Shown here in pieces: positions 36,991 to 47,861 of a DNA stretch of 64,000 nt. Origin of the DNA: Phoronis australis (taxonomy: Eukaryota > Phoronida > Phoronidae); contig NMRA01000296.1 of NCBI GenBank assembly GCA_002633005.1, forward strand, positions 414,399 through 478,398. Reading direction: 5' to 3'. The position numbers and the translations under genes were made by a program. The notes under the pieces were generated by a model. It was not told where the DNA came from and did no database searches. It saw nothing but the letters and a program-made list of their open reading frames with translations. Position 1 is the stretch's first letter, and each line of letters opens with the position of its first letter.

Positions 36991-37855
36991 ATATCAATAG
37001 TGATTAAGAAAAATATCTTATTACCTATGTACCTGAAAGGCCATTCACAGCAAGTGAACTCAGTGAGCAGATTTGCTAGCGCCACCTATATTCTGTTTGG
37101 TGCACTATACCTCTAACAGTAGCGACTCCTATTTACAAGATCAAACATTTTTTATCCTCTCTGATGATGTCTAAGGATACTTTGAGTAAAGCCAACATTA
37201 TCTGTATTGATGCTGTTTGTAAATAAACAGTTTACATCCTCAGCACATGCACTCATCCAAAATCTAGCTCCGGATCAGCTTCTGCTAGCAGCATGCCGCG
37301 AGCTCGACAGAATCAATGTTGCAATGGCAATCGAGAAATACTTAGAACACACATAAAGTAAAATACCTGTTGTCAAAACACTTCAACTGAAGGAAGGTGC
37401 AACTGGCATTACAAAACTCCAGCTAGGTTGATCAACTTTGCATCACAAAATATTTTACTTGGCAGTCAACTGAGCATGGAAGGTATTTAAGTACATATGT
37501 GATTTTATTGTGATAACTTTAATTCTGATTCTATTTCTATTCCTGATTTGACAGTATACAATGGAAACAATTTTATGGGCGTCCTTTTGTGTTGGTACAG
37601 GTGCTGCCCCCTTTTATTCAACTAGCTTAATGCATAAAAGATGCCCACAATGATAAACAACAATGAAATCTCACCAAGTTAGGACACAATATGGCAGACA
37701 AGTGAATTTTATTTTTATCATTTTTTTCATGGAAGATACATTGCACAAAACTAATGCTTTTCCATATACAAGTTCTGTACCATATCATCAGATAATGTTA
37801 AAAAGAATAAGATCACAATGTTAGAAGCAATTGAAAAATGAAACGAAAAATGGAA
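36991..37855. other. No gene seen; repeat partner at 37676-37760
   Basis: Contains the partner of the short repeat at 30862-30960 (GACACAATATGGCAGACAAG). Otherwise ordinary AT-rich sequence. Confidence 0.5.
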
Positions 37856-37859
37856 GTTA

Positions 37860-39119
37860 AAATGCACCCACTGCACTGCAAGCGGTATGCTTCAAGGGGT
37901 GTTCATGAAAATTGCAAAATGGCGCTGGATTCACCAAAACAACTGGACCCATATGAAAGCCGATGTCAGTAGAGCTCTTGTCAGTGGGAACACTTCTGCC
38001 AATTTTCATGATGATCCTCTGAACAGGAAGACGACAAAAAAGATAAAAACGATAAAAATTACAATTAGGTGGCGCAGAATACGTCGAAACCATACCAAAC
38101 ATAGAAAGCTGCTGTCATCTGCAATACAGATACTTGTTCGCCAAATTTCAAGAAAAAACTGTAGAGGAACTCCGAAGTTACAGTGGCAAATGTAAAAATT
38201 AAAATTGCCACTAGGGACCACAATGGTAGTCAGAACCAGTTAAAAATCGTGGCCAGCCGTTATCACATTGATAAGAAAACACTGGCAAAACACCACAAAG
38301 ATCCTGCAAAGGATTCAGGAGCTACAACCGTGGATGCAAAAAAGCTCACTACTAGCTTCCACATCTGTGCTGCCCCCCTTTGGCGTAGCTGCTAGACAGG
38401 TGACTTCCCCAAACCCTTCCTTAATATGTTTCCGTTTGCCCCTAGGCCCAGTGAAAGTAATGAAGGTTCAAGTAGATCCATTTTGTTAGTGAGACATCCA
38501 ATCCTTTGAAAAGGTATTGCTCAGGTATTTGTTCAAACTGGATAGATTAAACTAGAGCAACGCAGAGCTTGGAAATGCGCCCACGAATGCACCGCAAATG
38601 GATTGCTTCTAGGGTTGTTTATTTGTTTCATAAAAAAGCCACTAGATGGCGAAAAGACCTTTCAATCTATCTGAAAATGGGAACATGCCACAGCTTCTGT
38701 AATAGAAGGCTATTTACCATATTTCATAAAAATCTGTCAAGGATCTTCAGAGAAACAAAGGAAAACAGAAAAAATGAAATTGCCAATATGAGGCACAGCG
38801 TTCATTGGATCCGGCTGAAAGACGTGTTGTCTGTTGTTAGTTTCATATAAATACAATTACTTAAATTTAATAAAGATCCTGCTGTGAGTTTAGGAGATGC
38901 AGCTATGGGCACAAAACAAAACAAAACAAAACTACCACTAGGAGGCACCACAGTAGGCGAATTCATTATCGTCAACTGTCCTCTTCACACTGTGAAAATA
39001 TACGCTAATTTTCAAAATCATCCTCAAAATNGGACGCCGGACGGACGCCGCCCGGACGGACGGACGGACGGACGGAGATGACGGCATAATGCGTCCACAT
39101 ATAAATATGTGGGCGCATA
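37860..39119 (+). mobile_element. Non-autonomous element of CTCF-like units, 3' hairpin end 1
   Basis: Built of diverged units of roughly 140-160 bp. Each carries a GCCACTAGGNGGC-type motif (38206, 38638, 38934), followed by spacer words meaning the same in each unit (CAGTAGTCAG, TCATGAAGATCCTG-like, GGAGATACAGCCATGGGCAC-like). The right end is (CGGA)n, then GATGACGGCATAAT and a hairpin at 39090-39117, in which TGCGTCCACATAT pairs with ATATGTGGGCGCA around AA, then TAAAAA. A tandem core with a terminal 3' hairpin resembles Helitron-like non-autonomous elements, but no CTRR end is seen. The unknown base 39031 lies inside it. Confidence 0.6.
38771..39030. repeat. 260-bp exact duplication, copy 1
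   Basis: Appears identical, base for base, to 39120-39379, and ends exactly at the n at 39031. It includes the AAAACAAAAC tract and one CTCF-like motif. Exact identity beside a gap, in a family where other units differ by tens of per cent, points to an assembly duplicate or a very recent event. Confidence 0.9.
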
Positions 39120-40231
39120 AAAATGAAATTGCCAATATGAGGCACAGCGTTCATTGGATCCGGCTGAAAGACGTGTTGTCTGTTGTTAGTTTCATATAAA
39201 TACAATTACTTAAATTTAATAAAGATCCTGCTGTGAGTTTAGGAGATGCAGCTATGGGCACAAAACAAAACAAAACAAAACTACCACTAGGAGGCACCAC
39301 AGTAGGCGAATTCATTATCGTCAACTGTCCTCTTCACACTGTGAAAATATACGCTAATTTTCAAAATCATCCTCAAAATGGTTTGGTTGATCGAGGGGTG
39401 GATGCCACTGTTGCCACAGAACAATAATCGAAAATAGGAAAAGTGGCCACTAGGTAGCGCTAAGTACATTGATTCCATCGGAAAGTGGGAGGATAGCATC
39501 ATCTCACCAATAAATGCCTATATTCCAAAGTTTGATAATCCATTGAGGACCTTTCAAGATAAGGTAAGGCTAAAAATATGAAAATTGCCACTAGGGGGCA
39601 CACTGGAAGTCAGATCCGTCGTAAAGTTGTTGTCATCCGTTGTCAACATCATATACACTTGCCAAATTTAGTAAAGATGCTGCAAACGGTTTAGGAGATA
39701 CAGCCATGGGCACAAAAAGAAACTGCCACTAGGAGGCGCCAAAGTAGTTGAAGTCTTCGGAAAATCATCGTCAGCTTCATAGTAAGAACATACATGCCAA
39801 TTTTCACAATCAACCTTAGAGCTGTATGGCTGATAGAGGGGTGGACGCCAAAAAACAGACTACAAAATCAGTAAAAATGGCTAGTAGGTGGTGCAAACTA
39901 CATCAAATCCATCGAAAAAAACGGGAAGATAGCGTCATCTCACTAATAGATGCCTAAATTCCAAATTTACTGAAAATACATTGAGGACCTTTGAAGATAC
40001 AGAGGTAAACGTAAAAAAAATTAAATTGCCACTAGGAGGCACACCAGTAGTCAGATCCGTCCAAATGTTTGCTCATGCCATCCCATCCATGATAGGAACA
40101 TATATGTGCAAAATTTCATAAATTTACGTCGAAGGTTATGGAGATAGAGCAACGCACGCCGGATGGATGGACGCCGGACAGACGGAGATGACGGCATAAT
40201 GCATCCACGTATAAATATGTGGGCGCATAAA
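39120..40231 (+). mobile_element. Second element of CTCF-like units, 3' hairpin end 2
   Basis: Continues straight after the first terminal hairpin. Units carry motifs at 39283, 39447 (CCACTAGGTAGCGC), 39597 (GCCACTAGGGGGCAC), 39726 (CCACTAGGAGGCGCC), 39891 and 40028 (GCCACTAGGAGGCAC), about 130-165 bp apart. It ends like the first: degenerate CGGA repeats, GATGACGGCATAAT, hairpin 40200-40227 (TGCATCCACGTAT with ATATGTGGGCGCA), then TAAAAA. Having the same end twice fixes the 3' terminus of the family. The first 260 bp duplicate 38771-39030. Confidence 0.65.
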
Positions 40232-40890
40232 AACAATAACGGCCTTCAAAGAGGCCAACCAGCTCTATTTTTGAAAGGTATTTAAAGTGCCACAACTGTT
40301 ATCAAGCCAGATTAAAACATAATGTGGGAAAAAGCTTCAGGAATACATGCGGTATTATTAGGACATGACCCATCTCAAGGCAATTGTTACAGAGCTGATT
40401 GGTTACCAGTAAGGTCACTGTAGGATCTTATTGAGGAACATTTATTCCAAGTCAATTACCTGAAAAACAAGGCTGTGTCACCAAGAATATATTTTTTGAA
40501 AGAAGATCAGGGATCATAACAATATACTTGGACAATTCCATGAAAAGGTCAACCTTCAGAAAAAAAATTAAAATTGTGACTAGATTAATATTTCTGGTAT
40601 CATCTGAAAGCCTAGTTTCTTTAGTTTCAGGACCCATATTTGAATTTCCTACAACTTTCAATTTTATCCTAAACTGAACTATTTTTGGATTTCACTTGGC
40701 CAATTATGGGTACTTCACTATAGTATCAAATTTATGCAACCACATGAAGCCTAAACTTTCTAGAAAATATCATTTGACCCATAGCACACCGTCGATCTCT
40801 TGGACTCCTGGATATCATGGTGCTGTACGTCTGTCACAAAAAGTACTTAAAAGTTTAGTTACGTCAAAAGTTTTCAATCAAAATCAAAAT
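40232..40890. other. No gene seen
   Basis: AT-rich; no recognisable domain in the 82-codon frame at 40696-40944 or elsewhere. Confidence 0.5.
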
Positions 40891-41037
40891 AACTGCAGAT
40901 TCTCTTTTAATATGTTTGTTCCTCAATATTATAAATCAAAATAATCGCAGATTCTCTTTTAATTTGTTTGTTTCTCAATATTATAAATCAAAATAATTGT
41001 AGATTCTATTTTAATTTGTTTGTTTCTCAATATTATT
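40891..41037. repeat. 52-bp tandem repeat, three copies
   Basis: Three adjacent units starting at 40891, 40943 and 40995 share GCAGATTCTCTTTTAAT, GTTTGTT and CTCAATATTATAAATC, with few differences. The third copy is cut short. Confidence 0.85.
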
Positions 41038-42036
41038 GACCAAAATTTGAGATCCCAGGGATTATTTGTTAAGTCAAAAATCGCATGACAGATGTAAGGA
41101 AAATTTGAACGTCCATCACACCCATGAAATTACAATTTTTCAGCCAATAAAAATAACCTCAGGTTTTATTTTTACTTTCCAAACATGCAGAAGATGAAAT
41201 TTGTCTCACACCTAAGAGCCTAAAACAATTAAATATTATTAAGTTATAATTTATAGTATCATCTAGTTATACTTAGTAGAATTCAACTTGCTAAAATTAA
41301 ACAATTGGACCACATTACAAAATGTAAATATTTTGTTAATAAAGTGAACTTTTTGATGGTTGTAATTGTAGAAGCTCTGTCTCGCGCTAGTCCTTGCCTA
41401 ACTCGCGTAACGTCAATTGAAATAATTCATGGTTATCACACACAGTGAAAAAGTTAATGACAACCAAAAAAAGTGGAGTTGGAGTTCCTTGCCAAAGTCA
41501 TCTGCAGAAATGCTTCATCGAATACATAGAACCAGAAAGAATCGCTAAAGAATAAGAGCATTTTTGAGTGGCATCAAGTGTGAAATGTATTTTAGATGAA
41601 GTGACAACCTGTTCTTCAGTGACCAGATTTGGACTACTGACCAATTGCCCATTTAAAATTCACGGAATGAAATTAGTACAGAAAGTGATGGGGAGTATTG
41701 TAGCCTCATTATAGCCAGCCGAAGAGCTACATGTTGCTTAGTAGCAGCCCAAGAGCTACATGTTGCCTAGTAGCAGCCTAGGTTTTTCTCTGTCAAATTT
41801 TTCTCCTTTTAGCGACCCGAGTTCCTGTTTGGCAACTTTGGGAATTTTGCCAGATAGGTGAGAGTTGACGTTATGCATGGGAGCTTATTTTGATCTGTTA
41901 ACACAACTGGTATGTACATCATAAAATAAATACCAGTGTACATAACAACATTGATGTACCAAGTATGAAGAGGCTCTCAATCTAGCCACAACGTGATGTG
42001 TCCGATTACCTGCTGCTTGAAGTAAAATTGGGGTCA
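41038..42036. other. No gene seen; 29-bp duplication at 41717-41774
   Basis: Includes two adjacent 29-base copies (41717 and 41746) of AAGAGCTACATGTTGC(T/C)TAG with flanking AGCC/TAGC. No supported gene in the rest. Confidence 0.55.
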
Positions 42037-42207
42037 CATGGGCGGCGCACCACAGGCATAGCCTAACAGGGGACTGGGGGCTATATAGTATAGCCCCTGC
42101 CCCCCACTTATTTCAGTGCTAAGCCGACCATGGCAATGGGCGGCGCACACCATAGGGGGCTGGGGGGCTACAGCTCCCCCACTTATTTCAGTGCTGCACC
42201 GCCCATG
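42037..42207. repeat. GC-rich duplicated element with inverted ends
   Basis: CATGGGCGGCGCAC at the left is inverted at the right as GCACCGCCCATG. The left unit is repeated directly from 42138 (GGGCGGCGCACACCATAG), and both halves contain CCCCCACTTATTTCAGTGCT. A small palindromic, internally duplicated insertion in AT-rich surroundings; probably a MITE remnant. Confidence 0.6.
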
Positions 42208-42209
42208 GG

Positions 42210-43740
42210 TCAAACAATGAATGAGTAGCGAGGACAACATACATCACCAAATCGCTTCACGTACCTGCCACCGTGTAAAATTCGCACATTACAATCGGCA
42301 AAAAATCACTCAAAAATGCAATAAATGTGAATAAAAATTACATCAAAGTATGAAATAAGACGTTATTTTACTTAACTATTAGTTTTTTCATCGCAAAATC
42401 TGTTTAATAATACTTTGAACAAGTTTTTTGCAGCGACGTGACCGACATTTCAGAGCAAAATGGTCGCCGGTAAAAACAACTGGTATTTGGTTTTCAACTC
42501 AGCAGAAGACTAAATTCTCGAATTTTGACGTGAAACTTCGTGAACTTTTAGAAGAAATCCTTGCGCACGTTATTACGCAAGTATTTTTCACTTTCGTGGA
42601 CTTAAAAGTTGAAAAAGTTGCCAGTTCCAGCGACCTTCAACTTTGACCTGAATTTATTGGTATATTTCCTAATTTGAGCACATAATGAATTGTATTGCGC
42701 ACTAAAGGGTTCATTAATGAACTATTTCAAACACTTGTTGCAAACGGGCCCTTCGTCGATTTCGTATAATCGGGCGTATTTCTGACTCACTTCGTAGTTC
42801 CGGGTACTGCCGCTAGGGGTGCTCCTGCGAATCGCGGCAAATTTTTGTTTCACAAACTGAAGCACTTCAACGGTTTCCTATTAAAAAGTCAATGTAAAAA
42901 AGACCCAAAAAGTAATTTCTGGTTGTGAGAACAATGATTCTCACGTTTAAGGTTCTTTTTTCTTATTTTTGCCTCACATTTTTGTAGGTCAGGCAACTAA
43001 GACCTGACTTGTTGCCAGACAGGACCACACCCATACTGGCCAAGACAGTTTAGCCAGCATATCTTAAGATAGAAAATGAAAATATTTTAATTTTAGAGTA
43101 AAAAATATTACAACTGTACATTTCTACTCCAGTGCTGTGTTTTCAACTTGTGTTTACTACCATGAAAAACTATACATGCTATCAATAATTTTTTTCTTAC
43201 CATGAAGTAGTTTAACAAAACAATTATTCAGAGGTTCGCCTAGATTGTTCATATATATCTCAGCCTGGCCTATATCTTTCAGGTAACCTTTGTTGGAAAT
43301 TGCTGTGGACCAAACCAGTTGTTATTTTCTTCATCATTTTTCTCTCATAATTTCACTCCTATTTGTCAGTTTACTATCATATCATCATGTCTCGCATTTC
43401 TTTCTCGCCAGACTCTGCCTCATTAGCTCTAGGTCCAGACCCTTCTTCTTTCCTGCTTCTACTGATTCTACTTGCAGTCCTGGTTGGCAAGAGTGTTCTT
43501 CACAAAGTTAGCTGAACTGGTGATGACCAGTATCATGGCTTTGTAATTTCTCAGTTTAGTATGTAACAAGCTTTAGCAGTTTTTATTAACAAAATTGCAG
43601 CATCTGAAGAGCAATATGCTCTTGATTTTCATATACTGATGTAACCTACCCAGCTATTTCTTATTCTTTTCACGACCTTTAAGTTAATAGTGCTTGTATG
43701 TCATAACAATATTATTTATGAATCATAGCATTCTTTCAGG
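42210..43740. other. No gene seen
   Basis: The 72-codon frame at 42428-42646 has no recognised domain. A nearby AAAATGG start in a good context (about 42459) stops after 16 codons. No RNA gene found. Confidence 0.45.
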
Positions 43741-43783
43741 CTCCATGGATATTGAGTTTGGCTCAATATCCACTACGATGGAG
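43741..43783. repeat. Hairpin, 10+6 bp stem
   Basis: GGATATTGAG pairs exactly with CTCAATATCC around TTTGG, and outside a 6-base bulge CTCCAT pairs with ATGGAG. It lies at the head of the degenerate tandem repeat that follows. Confidence 0.75.
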
Positions 43784-43858
43784 ATGAGGCTGTGCGCACC
43801 TTTCGGGTGATGGACGATTTTGGACAAGAGGACCTCGAAGTGCTCCATATTGTGTATA

Positions 43859-44136
43859 GGTATTCCACTGACTTAACAGCCCCCTTCCTGGAGGATGCCA
43901 AAACTCAGTGAAGTACTCCACTGACTTAGTAAGTGCCAAGTGTTTGGCCCCCCTTCCTTGAGGATGCCATAAGTCTGTAAGACACTCCACTGACTTTTGA
44001 TAGTCAGTGAAAGGGTTTGGCCCCCTTCCTTGAAGAGGCTACAAGTCTGTGTAAGGTACTCCAATGACTGTTTATTTGCAGGTACTCACTGTCAATAAAC
44101 ATTGAAAAGGTTTGACCTTCCTTCCTTGAGGATGCC
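43859..44136. repeat. Degenerate tandem repeat, ~55-80 bp units
   Basis: Four diverged units start near 43859, 43912, 43980 and 44055. Each contains (T/A)CTCCA(C/A)TGACT and CCTTCCTTGAGGATGCC-like words at variable spacing. A diverged tandem array, not coding; the open frames across it on the minus strand are repeat artefacts. Confidence 0.75.
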
Positions 44137-44139
44137 TTG

Positions 44140-45506
44140 AGAACTTTATTTATCTGTCCATCATACATACCTCTATGTGTTCATATCAAGACAACTTTGG
44201 AAATAAATATTGCTATTGCTGTTGTCGTTTGTATAGCATCAACTTTCCTGCATGGCTCAAGACAAGGTCTTCATTTTGTTACATTGTAATGGAAAGTACG
44301 GTATAAGTTCTATTTACTACATGAAGCTTGTATTAAATTTTTTGTTTATCATACTTTTCATCAATACATATTTGGAATGATGTTTGTTTATCTTTAATTT
44401 TTAAGGTAAATACATTTTGACAAAGTTAAGTCAGTCGCAAACTGCATGTCAACAAAAAATCACAAAATAATAATAATTTGCCCAACCAATTATCAGATTT
44501 CAACTTCCCTGGTGAAAAATCTTGAAATGATACTAGCTTATTTTTTTTCCTTGTGTAATTGTTATTTTATGCCAATTTGAAATGACAAAATTGTACGTAC
44601 TGGCTTTTCTTTGTCGGCTTTGTTGACTTTAAGGTCAATATCTTCGCACAGGAATGTCCAATCGGAATGTTCTTTTTTGCAAATTATTCATCATAAAATT
44701 TTCTTTGAAATGATGTATAACATGTCTACCTACGTTACGTAGATTTGTAACCAAAATATTTCAAACACGCAAATTTGATTTGATAGAATTTTTACCAAAA
44801 AATTTGACACAAAAACACCATTTTCTCCGGAACTGGAAGTCCGATTTAAAATTTTTTTGCACCGTTCTTTTAGTTTCATAGCGCTTTCTGGTGATGTATA
44901 TTACATGCACATTTTCTAAAATTTTTGAAAAATGCTGTTCTCACTAGAATGAGCCCGATCCACAAAGGTCAAGCAGTGATTGACACGCGCATCACGTAGT
45001 GGCGAGATTGCAACCTCGCCAGACTTCCAGCTCATCTATGAAAATATGATACGTAATGGCGTGCCCAGCGCTCTCTTCACTTATGGTGAACACTGGCGGT
45101 ATGTTCTATCAGTCCAAAACATACTTCCCAGGCCCAGGGCCCGCTGACTCGAAGTCACCAGTCTAATAACTTATGTCACGACACAATATTGACATAACTT
45201 AGTCTTACACGACTTCCGGCGTTCGCACAACGTAAGTAACCCAATTGAGAGGACCCATAAACTTGAAGACAACATGTAGCACATAGGAAGAGTTTATTGC
45301 GAACAATCCGACTCCAACTTACCACCAGAATGATTTCTGTAACCCAGCATTCACATGCACTAGCCGAGTTCTGAAGTTTTGAAGTCTGCAAACACTAGAT
45401 GGCCTGGCGGAAACGGAACCAAGTGTTTTAAAATACTATACTGCTCGATAACACAACCTGGGGCGAAATCGCATTACTGACACCTTGAGGCAGGCCTTGC
45501 TTCAAG
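44140..45506. other. No gene seen
   Basis: AT-rich with short frames lacking domains. A small hairpin, TGGCGAG with CTCGCCA, lies at 45000-45021. Confidence 0.5.
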
Positions 45507-45511
45507 TTAAA

Positions 45512-45616
45512 GGAGAATGCCACCCAAAAGACGACTTAGTTTGTATCAGTTTAGATCGAGTACTTCCACTCGATAACAGCAAGTTCAGCTCTTTTACCTG
45601 ACACCAGACGGCAGAC
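45512..45616. repeat. 105-bp duplication flanking a gap
   Basis: Nearly identical to 46001-46105 (differences near GTATCAGTTTAGATCG). Copy 2 begins directly after the n at 46000, one base into the transposon end. Confidence 0.9.
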
Positions 45617-47100
45617 GCATAGGCGGATTTAGGGGGCCCCCCTTGGCTGCCGCAAAAAATAAAACAGTAAGAGCGTAGGGAAATGGTGAGTTTATTAATT
45701 AACCCCGGTAATTAAAATTATACGGATGAAAAAAGGGGGCTCAAACCCAATTTCAAGTGTCAAATTCGGAACACTGCGCATTCGTAACGGAACTATGGCT
45801 AAGTATAGGCTCTCCCGCGATATCCCAGGCGACCGGCAGTGGCGCTGCGCACTACGACTCCGTTTTCGTCGTCTGCTCCACTGTGCAATGAAGAAAATTT
45901 ACTTCATTTTTTAAAGAGAATGGAACCTGAGTGACGATGAAAAAACAGAAGCTGCTGGTAAGATGTGAATTTCAATCGAAGCCTTAGTGAATCACTCAGN
46001 GGAGAATGCCACCCAAAAGACGACTTAGTTTGTATCAATTTAGATTGAGTACTTCCACTCGATAACAGCAAGTTCAGCTCTTTTACCTGACACCAGACGG
46101 CAGACCTGACGGAGGTGTTGAAATTAACCAATGACGTCAGAGGTTCGAATGCAGTCTGTTCATCAGTTCATAACACGCTTAATGGTGACAGCTTATCGCT
46201 TGAATTCATCGTTTTACACCATTAAATCACCAAAATTCGGCGTAAAACCCTTACAAATCCAGGAGTTATTGAACAAATGTGTTATTTAATTTCGCTGTTA
46301 CGGGTTTTTAGGTATATGTGAACGTACCGTAGCCTAGTTCGATCGGTATAGTAGGCCAAGTTACCAAAGTCGGTCGCTGGAGTTTGGGGTCTGTTCGGTG
46401 ATAAATTCAAATTATTCGTCCGTGAAATACAGACAGGAGAACATAGCTGTGTGTTGTAATTTTATACTTGCGATGTTTTTCAGTTCTGAACACACAAAAC
46501 GCTTGCTATACGAGCCAGTGGCTCGGAACCGGATCAGGCCCATCGTGGCCGGACTGGAGACATCACAAACATAAACCAGCCAAAGTTGGAAACTAAGCTT
46601 CAAGTCACGAAAAGACTATACTAGGGAGCCAAAGAAAAAACGTGCGCATAATTATTTTGGTGACTTAGTCGCGAAACTGCAAACTTGAGCTCGTCGGGGG
46701 ATCGAGAAGTCAGGTTACCCTTCCACAAAATCGCCAGGGCATAAGTTGTACAGTAACAAAGATTCAAATAATGTATTATATGAATATCTAAATAAAGATT
46801 CCCCTAACATCTGACCATCATAGGATATAAAATCGAGTTATTCAGTGTTTCACAACAGATTTTGTCAGCAAGCACTGAATTAGCATGCGCTCACACGGCT
46901 TCGGTGACCGGTCAAATTAGTTTATTGCATCTAAAGTCGGTAACGCAGTGATTTATTCATTGCTGGATTCTCGATCAAAACATTTGTACTAACGAAAACT
47001 CCAAGGCATTACAAATTGTGTCTAATGAGGCAGACTTTGTTTCAGTTTTATATAAGCATTGGTTAGGGTGAGGATAATTCAATTTGAAACAGAACGCACA

Positions 47101-47303
47101 ATGATAAACGTCAACGTAGCAACTCGCAATCCCGACTTAGACGAGTGCTCATCAGACGAAGACTTCACAGGTCGATCGTTAGGTTTGACATGCTATCAGT
47201 TCGAACCGGAATACACTGATCACAAGAAATAATAGAGAGGCTTCGTGAACGTGCACAGACAACGAAACATATGGATACATGTTTCCGAAAACCGTTTGAA
47301 TGA
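47101..47303 (+). pseudogene. P2X7-like YQFEP protein fragment, frame-broken
   Basis: From 47101 a 43-codon frame holds an acidic patch (DECSSDEDF), then LTCYQFEPEYT, and stops. A shifted frame continues at 47229 as IIERLRERAQTTKHMDTC. Joined in order, this resembles the N-terminal segment of invertebrate proteins carrying the cysteine-rich P2X7 C-terminal-like domain, which often have an acidic run followed by a YQFEP/YMFEP motif and then an Arg-rich stretch before WCxCGxC. The cysteine domain itself is not visible downstream. It lies inside the Kolobok-like element on the opposite strand to THAP, so it may be captured or simply overlapped. Assignment is from memory of the motif, so moderate to low confidence. 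Confidence 0.35.
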
Positions 47304-47669
47304 GTTGTCATGATGTCAGTGAGCTAACTGCACGATAACAGAAACGACTCACCTTTTGCGTTTGCTGCCATGAATTTCCACAGGTAAAACTCCCTTTTGG
47401 AGAAGCGCAGATATGTCCCACGGACCATCCTGATTTTGCACCGCATCTAAACAGAGGTGTGCTTACGACGTTTTTTTAGAGGGCTGAGAAAAAGAACTGG
47501 CGAAAACATCCTACACCCTGAGGACCAAACAGAAGCCTCACGAACGAGTCAGTCATCAAACAGGTTATATAAAACGTTATGTTCTCACCAACGCCTTGAA
47601 TTAATTGTAACTGTTTATGTTTTCATGGCCAACTACAATTCTCCATAAAAAACTGAGCAACAACCGATC

Positions 47670-47861
47670 CGACGAAATGCTGACAGACACGGCGAAGTTT
47701 CACGACCTCATACTTGGTGTTATCGACAGCGTAATTTTCACTCTTCACTACCGCGAGCCACTTCCGAAGCATTATGTGCTCTCGAGGAAATCGAAAAATG
47801 AAATACCCGCTTACCTCGCAGCTTCGTAGTTCGCACAAGCAGGAACGATACACCACCCCAT
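47670..47861 (-). pseudogene. Decayed THAP domain (Kolobok transposase start)
   Basis: On the minus strand a start codon at 47861 opens MGWCIVPACANYEAAR, the typical THAP beginning with its first Cys pair (C4, C9). An in-frame TAA follows, then AGISFF. After a one-base shift the domain continues FRFPREHIMLRKWLAVVKS, with the conserved Phe-Pro and Trp, and on to LRRVCQHFVG, where the CxxHF signature has lost one residue. THAP domains bind DNA through a C2CH zinc. The order and spacing of these elements identify the family well. One stop, one frameshift and one residue loss make it non-functional. The TAA overlaps a GGTAAGC string, so a tiny intron cannot be excluded but is unlikely. Confidence 0.7.

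Noticed and set aside
46140-46160. tRNA B box (GGTTCGAATGC)
   Set aside because: No A box at the right distance and no cloverleaf pairing around it.
47457-47648. Continuation of the P2X7-like protein
   Set aside because: The frame lacks the WCxCGxC and CC cysteine pattern expected of that domain.
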